53,594 nt of DNA, taken from an uncultured Anaerolineae bacterium. GTDB lineage: Bacteria > Chloroflexota > Anaerolineae > Promineifilales > Promineifilaceae. A model generated the notes under the pieces. It searched no databases, was not told where the DNA came from, and saw only the letters and a list, made by a program, of their open reading frames with translations. This document shows, piece by piece, positions 8,093 through 16,473 of the stretch. The position numbers and the translations under genes were made by a program. The number at the start of each line of letters is the position of its first letter. Within the stretch, counting starts at the first letter, position 1. Location of the stretch: positions 1 to 53,594 of the forward strand of contig CAJQMR010000040.1 in the NCBI GenBank assembly GCA_905479495.1, written 5' to 3'.

Positions 8093-8968
8093 ATGGCTCA
8101 AGATCGTGCAGACTTACCCCGCAAAAGAACTGTTCTCAAATTAATTAGCAACCATATGGATGCCTGGCAAGTGGCCTTGGTCATTGCCTCGCTGCCTTTG
8201 TTGATTCATGGGGCGATTCGTTGGGAAACGGCCGTTCTTGTCTTGGCTATCGGCGTGGGTTACTGGTTTGCGTTTGCTTTAAATGATTATTTTGACGCAC
8301 CCTATGATGCGCTGGATCAGCAAAAAGCAGCGCGAAACTTTTTTGTCCACGTGCCGGTACCCGATTGGGTCGTCGTCCTTTTTTCTATCTTGCTGCTTGT
8401 TGGCGTTTTAATTGCTTATGCTCAATTTGGCTTATTAGGCTGGTTGTTTTGGGGAGTAAGCTGTTTTGTGGCCTGGGCCTACTCTGCCCCGCCACTGCGC
8501 TTAAAAATGCGCCCCGGTCTTGATATCATCATTCACGCGCTGTTTGTGCAAACCTTTCCTTATTTAATCTGCATGATACTGGTTCAGGCCAGTTGGGGAC
8601 TGCTCGATTGGGTTTTGCTGGTCATTCTCTCTTTGGCGTCTCTTACGGCTCAACTGGAACAGCAGGTACGCGATTTTGTGGTTGATTTACAGGCAGGCGG
8701 GACATTTACTACCAGGTTGGGGCGGCAGCAGGTAGTTCGGGGGCTGCGTTGGGCAACGGCCGTTTGCCTTCTCATCGCCTTCATTTCTGTGCTAAACGGG
8801 ACGATCCCCTGGTTCTTGCTTCCCTTTGGCCTTATCGGCTTGCCGGCACTGCTGCACCGCTTTTGGCGTCAGCCAGAAACACCTCGCTCTGAGCGGTTGG
8901 TTTTGCTTTCCACCACCGCTGGCTTTCTTTATGCGGGGGTGATCTTCTGCTACTTTTTACTCTCCTGA
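8093..8968 (+). CDS. UbiA-family membrane prenyltransferase
   Basis: About 291 residues from the ATG at 8093; a GTG at 8048 would add 15 residues, and neither start has a strong ribosome site. It is an integral membrane protein with about 8-9 hydrophobic helices. Both Asp-rich Mg-prenyl diphosphate motifs of the UbiA family are visible: NDYFDAPYDALD near residue 64 and RDFVVDLQAG near residue 193. UbiA enzymes move a prenyl chain to an aromatic or lipid acceptor in quinone, haem, chlorophyll or archaeol-type lipid synthesis. The acceptor cannot be told from sequence, and no quinone genes are nearby. The phosphoesterase gene follows 19 bp downstream. Confidence 0.8.
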   Translation: MAQDRADLPRKRTVLKLISNHMDAWQVALVIASLPLLIHGAIRWETAVLVLAIGVGYWFAFALNDYFDAPYDALDQQKAARNFFVHVPVPDWVVVLFSILLLVGVLIAYAQFGLLGWLFWGVSCFVAWAYSAPPLRLKMRPGLDIIIHALFVQTFPYLICMILVQASWGLLDWVLLVILSLASLTAQLEQQVRDFVVDLQAGGTFTTRLGRQQVVRGLRWATAVCLLIAFISVLNGTIPWFLLPFGLIGLPALLHRFWRQPETPRSERLVLLSTTAGFLYAGVIFCYFLLS

Positions 8969-8987
8969 AAATGAGTACAATCTCCCC

Positions 8988-9836
8988 ATGAAAATTGCAG
9001 TTTTATCAGACATTCACGGTAATTTGCCTGCGTTAGAAGCTGTAGCCGAACATTTAACTGCCTGGCGGCCAGATCATGTGGTGGTCAATGGTGATACGGT
9101 CAATCGGGGGCCTTCTTCACTGGCTGCCTGGGAATTTGTCCAGGCACAGCCCAGCTGGCAGCTGCTTAAAGGGAACCATGAAGCGTATGTGATTGGGCAC
9201 GGTAATGGAAACGGGGAAGAGCAAAACGGCCGTCTCTTTGCCATCAACTATATGTCGTATTGGACCTATTTGCAGCACCGTGGCGAAGTAGAGGAGTTGG
9301 CTCAGTTGACAGACAGTTTGAGCCTCTTTGCGCCAGACGGCAGCGAACTGCGGCTGCGACACGCCTCCATGAAAAACAACCGGGATGGTATCTGGCCGGA
9401 TTCGGCGGATGAAGCGGTGCGCGTGCAGATTGCGCCTCCGCCAGCTGTGTTTGCCACCGCCCATATCCATTGGCCGTTTGTGCGCCAGGTTGACCAAACG
9501 CTGGTGGTTAATTCTGGTTCTGTGGGCACACCTGCCGATGGTGATTTCCGCGCCAGCTATGCCCAAATTGAATGGCGGTCGGGTGAATGGACTGCCCGGA
9601 TTATCCGCTTGCCGTATGATCGCGCTTGTACCCGTCAGGATTATGCCGATTCTGGCTTTTTGGCGGAGGCGGGACCCGTAGGCTGGCTGGTTTTTCATGA
9701 ATGGTGGCTGGCAGATGGTGTGGTATATCCGTGGCTGGCGCGGTATTATGAAGCAGTTCTGGCTGGGGAGATTGCATTAGAAACGGCCGTTACCAATTAT
9801 TTGTCTGAGCAAGGGTTGAGTTTACCCAGATTTTGA
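8988..9836 (+). CDS. Calcineurin-like metallophosphoesterase (YfcE/MJ0936-like)
   Basis: 282 residues. The dinuclear-metal motifs are visible: LSDIHGN (residues 6-12), VVNGDTVNRGP, LLKGNHEAY and, near the C-terminal third, TAHIHWPF in place of the usual GHTH. Bacterial members of this clade hydrolyse phosphodiesters or phosphomonoesters, and some act on cyclic nucleotides or dinucleotides; the substrate cannot be assigned. The region after residue 230, with several Trp (LAEAGPVGWLVFHEWWLADG), lies outside the core fold. The gene ends 18 bp before the deoxynucleoside kinase, so a nucleotide-related role is plausible but not shown. Confidence 0.87.
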   Translation: MKIAVLSDIHGNLPALEAVAEHLTAWRPDHVVVNGDTVNRGPSSLAAWEFVQAQPSWQLLKGNHEAYVIGHGNGNGEEQNGRLFAINYMSYWTYLQHRGEVEELAQLTDSLSLFAPDGSELRLRHASMKNNRDGIWPDSADEAVRVQIAPPPAVFATAHIHWPFVRQVDQTLVVNSGSVGTPADGDFRASYAQIEWRSGEWTARIIRLPYDRACTRQDYADSGFLAEAGPVGWLVFHEWWLADGVVYPWLARYYEAVLAGEIALETAVTNYLSEQGLSLPRF

Positions 9837-9854
9837 ACAGAAAGGAATTAATAA

Positions 9855-10490
9855 ATGCCAAAATATTTCATCACCGTTGCTGGCAATATTGGCGTCGGCA
9901 AATCTACATTGGTGAAGTTGCTGGCCGAACGCACCGGCTGGGAACCTGTTTATGAAGCTGTCGCTGAAAACCCATATCTGGCCGATTTTTACGAAGACAT
10001 GACGCGCTGGAGCTTCCATTCCCAGGTCTTCTTTCTCTCGCGGCGCTTGCGGCAGCATCACTACTTGCTCCAGCGTCAAAACGCCATTATTCAGGATCGC
10101 AGCGTGTATGAAGATGCCGAGATTTTTGCCCGCAACCTGTATGTTCAGGGCAATATGAGCGAGCGAGACTGGACCAGTTATTTTGATCTTTACCAGACGT
10201 TGGCTACCGTGCTGACGCCGCCCCATTTGGTGATCTACCTGAAAGCATCTGTGCCTACGCTGCGCCAGCGTATTGCCCAGCGGGGCCGCGAATATGAGCA
10301 AACCATTGCTGATGTTTATCTGGCACAGTTAAATCAACTTTATGATGAGTGGTCTGCTAACTTTTCTCGCAGCGCGGTTTTGACCATTGATACCAATAAC
10401 CTGAATTACGTTCGGTACGAAGAACATCTGGATCAAATCTGGCAAAAAATAGAAGAACGGCTGCAAGGGCGGGATTATTTGGCCTTGTAA
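9855..10490 (+). CDS. Deoxynucleoside kinase (dGK/dAK/dCK family)
   Basis: 211 residues, the usual length. The P-loop GNIGVGKST lies at residues 10-18. The catalytic Glu sits in EAVAENPYL, the DRSVYEDAEIFA motif (DRS and acidic residues) marks the dNK family, and a lid Arg segment RQRIAQRGREYE closes over ATP. The enzyme phosphorylates a deoxynucleoside to its 5'-monophosphate in the salvage pathway; the preferred base cannot be read from sequence. AAAGGAA lies 8 bases before the ATG. The family is typical of Firmicutes and Chloroflexi, among others. No ACGGCCGT copy occurs in the gene. Confidence 0.9.
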   Translation: MPKYFITVAGNIGVGKSTLVKLLAERTGWEPVYEAVAENPYLADFYEDMTRWSFHSQVFFLSRRLRQHHYLLQRQNAIIQDRSVYEDAEIFARNLYVQGNMSERDWTSYFDLYQTLATVLTPPHLVIYLKASVPTLRQRIAQRGREYEQTIADVYLAQLNQLYDEWSANFSRSAVLTIDTNNLNYVRYEEHLDQIWQKIEERLQGRDYLAL

Positions 10491-10600
10491 GATGAAAATT
10501 CGTTATTCGTTTGCGTAATTTTCTCTAGCAGGTACACTTATGGATGGTGTAGCAATTGCTGCCCACACAAGACATACGTTTTGATAAAATAAACCCAAAA

Positions 10601-10608
10601 GGGGGTGA
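10601..10608 (+). promoter_or_regulatory. Strong Shine-Dalgarno sequence that points to a CTG start for rpsU
   Basis: GGGGGTGA at 10601-10608 matches the anti-SD complement GGAGGTGA at 7 of 8 bases. Its core ends 8 bases before CTG at 10614, which is ideal spacing. The in-frame GTG at 10605 lies inside this sequence and so could not use it. Confidence 0.7.
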
Positions 10609-10613
10609 GAACA

Positions 10614-10802
10614 CTGCCAAAAGTTGAATTACGTTCTAACGAATCGCAAGAGCAACTGCTGCGTCGCTTTAACAAAGCGGTGATTAAAAGCAAAGTTCTA
10701 GCAGATGTGCGTCGTAAACGCTGGTTCGTTTCTAAAAGCGAATTGGAACGCATCGAAAAGAAAAAAGCGGTTCGTCGTCAACGCAAAGCCCAGCGACAAT
10801 AA
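10614..10802 (+). CDS. rpsU: 30S ribosomal protein bS21, probable CTG start
   Basis: 62 residues if translation begins at CTG 10614, giving the N-terminus MPKVELRSNESQ; a GTG at 10605 would add three residues (MRT). bS21 is a small basic protein near the mRNA exit platform of the 30S subunit that aids initiation. The motifs LRSNESQEQLLRRFNKAV and the Arg/Lys-rich tail (KKKAVRRQRKAQRQ) are typical. The SD sequence favours CTG. The gene stands alone between a kinase and its own terminator, and it carries no ACGGCCGT palindrome. Confidence 0.9.
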   Translation: MPKVELRSNESQEQLLRRFNKAVIKSKVLADVRRKRWFVSKSELERIEKKKAVRRQRKAQRQ

Positions 10803-10825
10803 GCTTTGCAACCCCCTAAAAAATA

Positions 10826-10855
10826 AAGCTCTCTGATTTTCGGAGAGCTTTTTTT
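10826..10855 (+). terminator. Rho-independent terminator of rpsU
   Basis: AAGCTCTC (10826-10833) pairs with GAGAGCTT (10843-10850) around a 9-base loop and runs into a seven-base T tract. It lies 23 bp after the rpsU stop. Confidence 0.9.
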
Positions 10856-10872
10856 GTTGCCATCTGGATGTT

Positions 10873-10906
10873 AAAAATGAAAGCCCCTGCATTTGCAGGG
10901 GCTTTC
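10873..10906 (-). terminator. Rho-independent terminator of the sugar transferase gene
   Basis: A perfect 13-bp stem (10879-10891 with 10894-10906; GAAAGCCCCTGCA) with a two-base loop, followed on the minus strand by five T at 10877-10873. It lies 37 bp beyond the stop of the minus-strand gene and faces the rpsU terminator. Confidence 0.9.
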
Positions 10907-10943
10907 GTGTTGGGGAGGAATCAGGGAATTCTCGTAATTAAAT

Positions 10944-11639
10944 TTAGTAAGCGCCATCCCCTTTCATAACAGCAGGGATGGTTTTGAACAGAATTTTAAT
11001 ATCTAGGAAGATGGACCAGTTGTCGATGTATTGCATGTCCAACCGAACGCGGTCATCGTAAGAGGTGTTGGAACGGCCGCTTACCTGCCACAAGCCAGTT
11101 AGACCGGGCATAACGGTGAGCAATGTCTGACCCCAACGACCATATTTGGTGATTTCTTCGGGGGCGATGATGCGCGGTCCAACAATGGACATATCCTGTG
11201 CCAGAACGTTGAACAGCTGGGGCAGTTCATCTAAGCTGAACTTGCGTAACAAGGTACCAACGCGGGTTACGCGAGGGTCACATTTGAGCTTGTAATTCTG
11301 GTTCAATTCTGCTTTCAGCTTGGGATATTGGGCCAGAATCTCATCACCGTTGATGTACATGGTGCGGAATTTGAAGGCATCGAAGATACGGCCGTCTCGT
11401 CCTAAAACGCGCCGACGATGAATGATTGGACCAGGTGAATCCAGCTTGACTGCAATGGCCAAAACCAAAAAGAGCGGCCAGATTAACAGCAAGGTGGGAA
11501 TAACAATTGCGTAATCGAGGAGAGCTTTTAAGCGACGATTGGCTTGTTGAGCGTTACGTTGCGTGTGGGGCAGCCGTGTGACGGTTGCAGACTTTTCTGT
11601 TGTTTGTTTGATTGTAGATTTGGTCGCTACAGGTGTCAT
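10944..11639 (-). CDS. Bacterial sugar transferase (polyprenyl-phosphate hexose-1-phosphate transferase)
   Basis: 231 residues. An N-terminal polar tail (1-38) precedes one hydrophobic re-entrant helix (about 42-64). The monotopic phosphoglycosyl transferase core follows, with KLDSPGPIIHRRRVLGRDG, FDAFKFRTM, RVGTLLRKFSLDELPQLFNV (catalytic Asp-Glu pair), MSIVGPR and MPGLTGLWQVSGRS. These enzymes start exopolysaccharide or O-antigen repeat units by moving a sugar-1-phosphate from a UDP-sugar to undecaprenyl phosphate. The large N-terminal four-helix domain of WcaJ is missing, so it resembles the short PglC/EpsL type. No other polysaccharide gene adjoins it. It is divergent from the LysM surface protein. 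Confidence 0.9.
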   Translation of the reverse strand: MTPVATKSTIKQTTEKSATVTRLPHTQRNAQQANRRLKALLDYAIVIPTLLLIWPLFLVLAIAVKLDSPGPIIHRRRVLGRDGRIFDAFKFRTMYINGDEILAQYPKLKAELNQNYKLKCDPRVTRVGTLLRKFSLDELPQLFNVLAQDMSIVGPRIIAPEEITKYGRWGQTLLTVMPGLTGLWQVSGRSNTSYDDRVRLDMQYIDNWSIFLDIKILFKTIPAVMKGDGAY

Positions 11640-11829
11640 TGATTTACCCCAATATTCTTAAATACAGATACTTTTTCGTTTACTTGTTCTATCTTAGGTT
11701 GGTTTCCTTACAGCAAGTCTTATGGTTTCTTACGCTATTTTGTCCCACCATTCTCTCCTGGATTATTAAAAACAGATGGTATTTACACGTTGTTACATCG
11801 TCAAAAAGCCCAGCAGTTTGTTTGGTTTC

Positions 11830-11857
11830 TTGACCAGCGGGACAACCAAGTGATAAT
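11830..11857 (+). promoter_or_regulatory. Promoter of the LysM surface-protein gene, in a 331-base divergent spacer
   Basis: TTGACC at 11830-11835 and GATAAT at 11852-11857 are separated by 16 bases, each one mismatch from the sigma-70 consensus. Transcription would start near 11864, leaving a leader of about 107 bases ending in AAGGAGGG before the ATG at 11971. The rest of the 11640-11970 spacer is AT-rich and holds no other gene or repeat that I can support. It must also contain the promoter of the divergent sugar transferase. Confidence 0.6.
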
Positions 11858-11970
11858 ATGTCAATTACTAGCTCGCTCTAATTTACTGTTAGCGGCGCTC
11901 CAAGTGTGTTTTTGTAATCCAGAGTTTTTTAAGAAAATCGCTTTTGCGTTAATAAAAGGAGGGTATTTTA

Positions 11971-13521
11971 ATGAGAAATGTTGGTCTCTTGATTGTTGGC
12001 TTGCTGTTATTGATCTTGTTGATTTTCCTGCTGTGGTACGCTTTTTTTCGCGATCAAAATGAAGCACCAGTGGCAGTGGAAGATAGCTTTGCCACAGTTC
12101 AGGATACGTCTGTTTCAGATAGTGTTGTTGCAAATGATTCTGATCCTGATGGGGATCCATTGACAGTTTCCCTACCACCGCTTGCTGAACCTGCGAATGG
12201 AGCTTTGTCGCTTGACCCTTCTGGAACATTTACTTTTGTGCCCAATGCTGGATTTACTGGCACAGATAGTTTCCGTTATAAAGTTTGCGATCCAGAAGAT
12301 GCTTGTGCCGAAGCGAATGTCTCCCTTGTCGTTGAGCTATCTCCTGTGGTTGCCAATGATGATTCGGTAGAAACGATGGTGAATACGGCCGTATCCATCA
12401 CCGTATTGGCGAATGACAGCGGAGACGGCTTGTCGCTTGATGCCGTGAGTGCCGCGCCAACCAATGGCACAGCTGCGCTGGCCGAAAACAACACAATTCT
12501 TTACACGCCCAACACAGATTACACTGGTAGTGATACATTTGGTTATTCCGCCTGCAATGCCGGGAATGTGTGTGACAGTGCTCAGGTAACTGTGCTTGTT
12601 CAGGATTTCCAGGTAAATGATGATTCTTATACAACCCTGAAGAATACGGCCGTTTCTAACAACGTTCTCAGTAACGATTTGGGTGGTCTAACTGCTACAG
12701 AAACCCCAACATCCTCACCAGCTAGTGGGACGGTACAGTTGCAAACCAATGGCGACTTCACCTATACACCCAACACCGATTTCTTGGGTGAAGACAGCTT
12801 CACTTATGAGGCATGTAATGCAGCGGCGGCCTGTGGAACGGCCGTTGTGACCATCACTGTAGGTGGTCCTGTTCTGGTTGATGACAACTATGAAGTATTG
12901 GTGAATCGCCGTCTGGAAGAAAACGTTCTGGCCAATGATCAAGGTGATGGCTTGCAGGTAAACGCGGCACCAGCAAAAGACCCAGAAAACGGAACCTTGA
13001 CATTACAAAGTGATGGCAGCTTCGTCTACCAGCCAACTAACGACTTTGAAGGAACCGATACGTTTGCCTACGAAGTTTGTGATAGCGATAATTTGTGTGG
13101 GGAAGCAACCGCGACCATAAAAGTGACCGCGATTCCTTCGTCAGCAACCCATACGGTGGTTAAGGGTGAATGGCTCATGCAAATTGCCCGTTGTTACGGC
13201 ACATCGGTTCAATCAATTCGTAGCCACAACACCATTCCGTATCCAGATCTGATCTATCCCGGTCAAAAGTTGACCATTACGGATATTGGCAGCGTAGGAC
13301 CTTATCTTGGTACACCTTGTATTAGCTCATATACCGTAGCCGCTGGAGAAACGTTGGCCGATATTGCTGCCATGTACAACATTACCGAATCTGAATTGGC
13401 TCGCGTCAATGGGTTGTATACATACTATTATTACTATGGTTACTACTATTACTACAAAGGCATTTATGCTGGCCAACAACTTGTTGTGCCACGGCCCATA
13501 CCAGATTATATGCGGCCCTAG
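11971..13521 (+). CDS. Membrane-anchored surface protein: four cadherin-like Ig repeats and two LysM domains
   Basis: 516 residues with AAGGAGGG before the ATG. Residues 4-26 form one membrane helix that probably anchors the protein, facing outward. Four tandem beta-sandwich repeats of about 90 residues follow (about 30-115, 120-212, 213-298, 299-385). Each has an ANDxxDG or VLANDxGDG segment, an FxYTPNxxFxGxDSFxY segment and a Cys pair (VCDPEDAC, ACNAGNVC, ACNAAAAC, VCDSDNLC) likely to form a disulfide. LysM domains lie at about 392-436 and 453-510 (HTVVKGEWLMQIARCYGTS; YTVAAGETLADIAAMYNIT) and should bind peptidoglycan or another GlcNAc glycan. The second LysM contains an unusual run of tyrosines (TYYYYYGYYYYYKG). 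The role is probably cell-surface architecture. Confidence 0.88.
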   Translation: MRNVGLLIVGLLLLILLIFLLWYAFFRDQNEAPVAVEDSFATVQDTSVSDSVVANDSDPDGDPLTVSLPPLAEPANGALSLDPSGTFTFVPNAGFTGTDSFRYKVCDPEDACAEANVSLVVELSPVVANDDSVETMVNTAVSITVLANDSGDGLSLDAVSAAPTNGTAALAENNTILYTPNTDYTGSDTFGYSACNAGNVCDSAQVTVLVQDFQVNDDSYTTLKNTAVSNNVLSNDLGGLTATETPTSSPASGTVQLQTNGDFTYTPNTDFLGEDSFTYEACNAAAACGTAVVTITVGGPVLVDDNYEVLVNRRLEENVLANDQGDGLQVNAAPAKDPENGTLTLQSDGSFVYQPTNDFEGTDTFAYEVCDSDNLCGEATATIKVTAIPSSATHTVVKGEWLMQIARCYGTSVQSIRSHNTIPYPDLIYPGQKLTITDIGSVGPYLGTPCISSYTVAAGETLADIAAMYNITESELARVNGLYTYYYYYGYYYYYKGIYAGQQLVVPRPIPDYMRP

Positions 13522-13539
13522 TGGCAAGGTTTAAAAAGT

Positions 13540-13576
13540 AAAAGTCCCGATGAGATTGCTCGTCGGGACTTTTTTT
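13540..13576. terminator. Bidirectional terminator between the LysM gene and pfkA
   Basis: AAAAGTCCCGA (13540-13550) pairs with TCGGGACTTTT (13563-13573) around a 12-base loop. Seven or more T follow on the + strand, and TTTTACTTTTT follows on the minus strand, so it can end both convergent transcripts. Confidence 0.88.
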
Positions 13577-13626
13577 GTTGTCAACGGCCGTTTGTGTCAG
13601 GTTAATTTGCAAGCAAACAGAGTCCT

Positions 13627-14751
13627 TTAAACCTCATCCCCCAAGCAAGTCCCAACTTGTCTGGCTGTCTTTACCCAGGGATGTTCGGGTGGCACGGATT
13701 TTCGTTTGCCTACCACTTGTTCCAGCGGTACAGGAACGGCTTTTGACCCCTGCGAAGCCACCATCACACCATAAACACCTTCTTGGATGAACTCGATACA
13801 AGCCGTGCCCAGTCGAGTGCCCAACAGCCGATCCACGGCGGATGGCATACCGCCCCGCTGTACATGCCCCAAAATTGTCACTCGTGACTCCAAACCGGTT
13901 AACTGTTCCAATTCTCGTGACAATTTCCAGGTACTGCCAGTCTGTTCTGCTTTTACTGCCTTTAAGGCTGCCTTGGCCTCTTTTTTTTCATCGCTGCTTT
14001 CGGCGGCGTCCTTTAATGCGGTCAGCGTCTCTATTTTTTCGGCCACCTGCTGGGAAATAGCTCCCTCAGACACGGCCACGATGCTGAACCGATGCCCACG
14101 TCGGCTGCGTTGGCGGATGGCTTCGGCCACAATTTTCACGTCGTAGGGAATCTCTGGAATCAGGATCACATCTGCTCCGCCAGCAATACCTGAACCCAGC
14201 GCCAGCCAGCCCGTGTTGTGACCCATAATTTCCACGACGATGATGCGATGATGGCTGTGGGCCGTGCTGTGTAGCCGATCGATTGCTTCTGTAGCAATAC
14301 CCAGGGCTGTATCGAAGCCAAAGGTAGCGTCTGTCATCGCCACATCATTGTCAATTGTTTTGGGCAGGGTGATGATGTTTAGTCCCTTTTGCATAAGGCG
14401 GTAAGCATTTTTCTGTGTTCCCCCGCCACCCAGGCAAACCAGCGCGTCCAAATGATGTCGTTCATAGGTGTCAACCATCACGTCGGTCATATCCATGACC
14501 CGGTCGCCAATAGGCATTTTGTGTGGCTTGTCGCGGCTGGTGCCCAAGATGGTGCCACCCACGGTGAGAATGCCCGACAATCGTTCGCCATCGAGCCGGA
14601 CGGTGCGGTTATTCATTAAACCGCGAAACCCGTCTTGGAACCCAATAATGTTCATTCCTTGCCCAAGCGCCGCTTTGCCTACGCCACGGATAGCCGCATT
14701 TAGGCCGGGGCTATCCCCTCCAGCCGTTAGGATTCCCACGTATTTTGTCAT
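13627..14751 (-). CDS. pfkA: 6-phosphofructokinase family protein with a GGGG variant of the GGDG motif
   Basis: 374 residues. It phosphorylates fructose 6-phosphate at C1 in glycolysis. The N-terminal TAGGDSPGLNAAIRG nucleotide motif and the catalytic PKTIDNDVAMTD motif are intact, as are VVEIMGHNTGWLAL and GHVQRGG. Where ATP enzymes read GGDG(S/T) and PPi enzymes GGDD(T/S), this protein reads LGGGGTQKNA, so the Mg-linked Asp is Gly. The Gly at the next position favours ATP over PPi, but the donor is uncertain. A charged insertion of about 40 residues (about 228-268, Ala/Lys/Glu-rich) lengthens it past the usual 320. It follows ilvD by 42 bp with AAGGAGAA, so it may be the last gene of the amino acid cluster. 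Confidence 0.85.
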   Translation of the reverse strand: MTKYVGILTAGGDSPGLNAAIRGVGKAALGQGMNIIGFQDGFRGLMNNRTVRLDGERLSGILTVGGTILGTSRDKPHKMPIGDRVMDMTDVMVDTYERHHLDALVCLGGGGTQKNAYRLMQKGLNIITLPKTIDNDVAMTDATFGFDTALGIATEAIDRLHSTAHSHHRIIVVEIMGHNTGWLALGSGIAGGADVILIPEIPYDVKIVAEAIRQRSRRGHRFSIVAVSEGAISQQVAEKIETLTALKDAAESSDEKKEAKAALKAVKAEQTGSTWKLSRELEQLTGLESRVTILGHVQRGGMPSAVDRLLGTRLGTACIEFIQEGVYGVMVASQGSKAVPVPLEQVVGKRKSVPPEHPWVKTARQVGTCLGDEV

Positions 14752-14793
14752 GCTGCATTCTCCTTTCTTGGTGGCTATTCGCCAGCTGCCAGG

Positions 14794-16473
14794 TTACTCA
14801 TCTGTCACGCAGCCTTCCGAGGCAGACTTTACATTCTTAATGTATTTGTACAGTGTACCCCGCGTCGCTTTAAAGGGTGGGGCGGTCCAGGCGGCACGGC
14901 GGCGGGCAATTTCCTCATCGCTGACGTCCATATTGATGGTGCGACTGTTGGCATCAATGGTGATTTTGTCGCCAGTTTGCACCAGGGCGATGGGGCCGCC
15001 ATCTTGAGCTTCTGGGGTGATGTGCCCCACGATGAAGCCATGACTGCCGCCGGAGAAACGGCCGTCTGTCATCAAGGCCACATCTTTGCCCAAACCAGCA
15101 CCCATGATGGCGCTCGTTGGCGTGAGCATTTCTGGCATACCGGGACCCCCCTTGGGGCCTTCAAAGCGAATGATGATCACGTCTCCCTTTTTGATTTTGT
15201 CTTCTTCCAGCGCTGCCAGCATCTCTTCTTCTGAGTCGAAGACGTTGGCCGTGCCGCTGAACACCAGCCCTTCTTTGCCTGTAATTTTGGCCACTGCGCC
15301 GTCCGGGGCCAGATTGCCGCGCATGATTTGGATGTGGCCGGTTTTTTTGATGGGATTGGTTAACGGCCGTATCACTTCCTGCCCTTCACTCAACCCCAGC
15401 ACGTCCGCCAGGTTTTCAGCCACAGTTTTGCCCGTTACCGTCAGGCAGTCGCCGTTGATGAAGCCATTTTCGTATAGATACTTCATCACGGCTGGTGTCC
15501 CACCCACTTCATGCAAATCTTCCATCACGAAACGGCCGCTTGGCTTTAGATCCGCCAAAAACGGCACCCGGTCGCTCACCGCTTGGAAGTCGTCAATTGT
15601 TAAGTCCACATCCACGGCCCGGGCCATGGCGATGAGGTGCAGCACGGCGTTGGTCGAGCCACCCAGGGCCATCGTCACCACCATCGCGTTTTCAAACGCT
15701 GCGCGCGTCATGATGTCGCGCGGCTTGATGTCTTTTTCCAGCAGGGTGCGGATGGCGCGACCGGCTGCCACGCACTCATTGGCTTTTTCCTCGGAGACGG
15801 CGGGGTAGGAGGCGGAGTAGGGCAGGCTCATGCCGAGCGCTTCGATGGCCGAGGCCATGGTGTTGGCCGTGTACATGCCGCCGCAGGCACCCGCACCAGG
15901 GCAGGCGTGGCGTACAATATCCTCCCGCTCTTCGTCGCTAATGCTGCCTGCCAGATATTCGCCGTAGCTCTGGAAGGCGGAAACGATGTCCAGCTTGGCG
16001 TGTTTGGCGGTGCAGCCTGCCTGAATGGTGCCGCCGTACACCATGATGGCGGGTCGATTCAGCCGCCCCATGGCCATGATGCAGCCCGGCATATTTTTGT
16101 CGCAGCCGGGCAGGGCTACCAGGCCGTCGTACCACTGCGCGCCCATGATGGTCTCGATGGAGTCGGCGATGAGGTCGCGGGACTGCAGCGAGAAGCTCAT
16201 GCCGTCGGTGCCCATGCTGATGCCGTCGCTGACGCCGATGGTGTTGAAACGCATTCCCACCAGATCGGCCTCGGCGACGCCTTCTTTGACTTTGGCGGCC
16301 AGGTCTAGCAAGTGCATGTTGCAGGAGTTACCCTCGTACCAGACGCTGGCAATGCCCACCTGCGCCTTGTCCATGTCGGCAGGCTGCAAGCCCGTGGCGT
16401 ACAACATCGCCTGCGACGCGCCCTGAGACTTGGGCTGCGTAATTCTTGAACTATACTTGTTTAGTTGGGTCAT
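14794..16473 (-). CDS. ilvD: Dihydroxy-acid dehydratase
   Basis: 559 residues. It dehydrates 2,3-dihydroxyisovalerate and 2,3-dihydroxy-3-methylvalerate to the 2-oxoacids, the last step before transamination in valine and isoleucine synthesis. The Fe-S ligands are visible in ALPGCDKNMPG and ACPGAGACGGMYTANT, with a third Cys in GNSCNMHL, as expected for the IlvD/Edd family. The motifs KGGPGMPEMLTPTSA and LMTDGRFSGGSHG are conserved. AAGGAG lies 5 bases before the ATG. Its start overlaps the stop of the HNH gene by 4 bp (ATGA). It belongs to the branched-chain amino acid supercluster. Confidence 0.96.
   Translation of the reverse strand: MTQLNKYSSRITQPKSQGASQAMLYATGLQPADMDKAQVGIASVWYEGNSCNMHLLDLAAKVKEGVAEADLVGMRFNTIGVSDGISMGTDGMSFSLQSRDLIADSIETIMGAQWYDGLVALPGCDKNMPGCIMAMGRLNRPAIMVYGGTIQAGCTAKHAKLDIVSAFQSYGEYLAGSISDEEREDIVRHACPGAGACGGMYTANTMASAIEALGMSLPYSASYPAVSEEKANECVAAGRAIRTLLEKDIKPRDIMTRAAFENAMVVTMALGGSTNAVLHLIAMARAVDVDLTIDDFQAVSDRVPFLADLKPSGRFVMEDLHEVGGTPAVMKYLYENGFINGDCLTVTGKTVAENLADVLGLSEGQEVIRPLTNPIKKTGHIQIMRGNLAPDGAVAKITGKEGLVFSGTANVFDSEEEMLAALEEDKIKKGDVIIIRFEGPKGGPGMPEMLTPTSAIMGAGLGKDVALMTDGRFSGGSHGFIVGHITPEAQDGGPIALVQTGDKITIDANSRTINMDVSDEEIARRRAAWTAPPFKATRGTLYKYIKNVKSASEGCVTDE

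Noticed and set aside
15086..16308. Open frames on the + strand opposite ilvD
   Set aside because: Antisense shadows of a highly conserved gene; no domain is recognisable.
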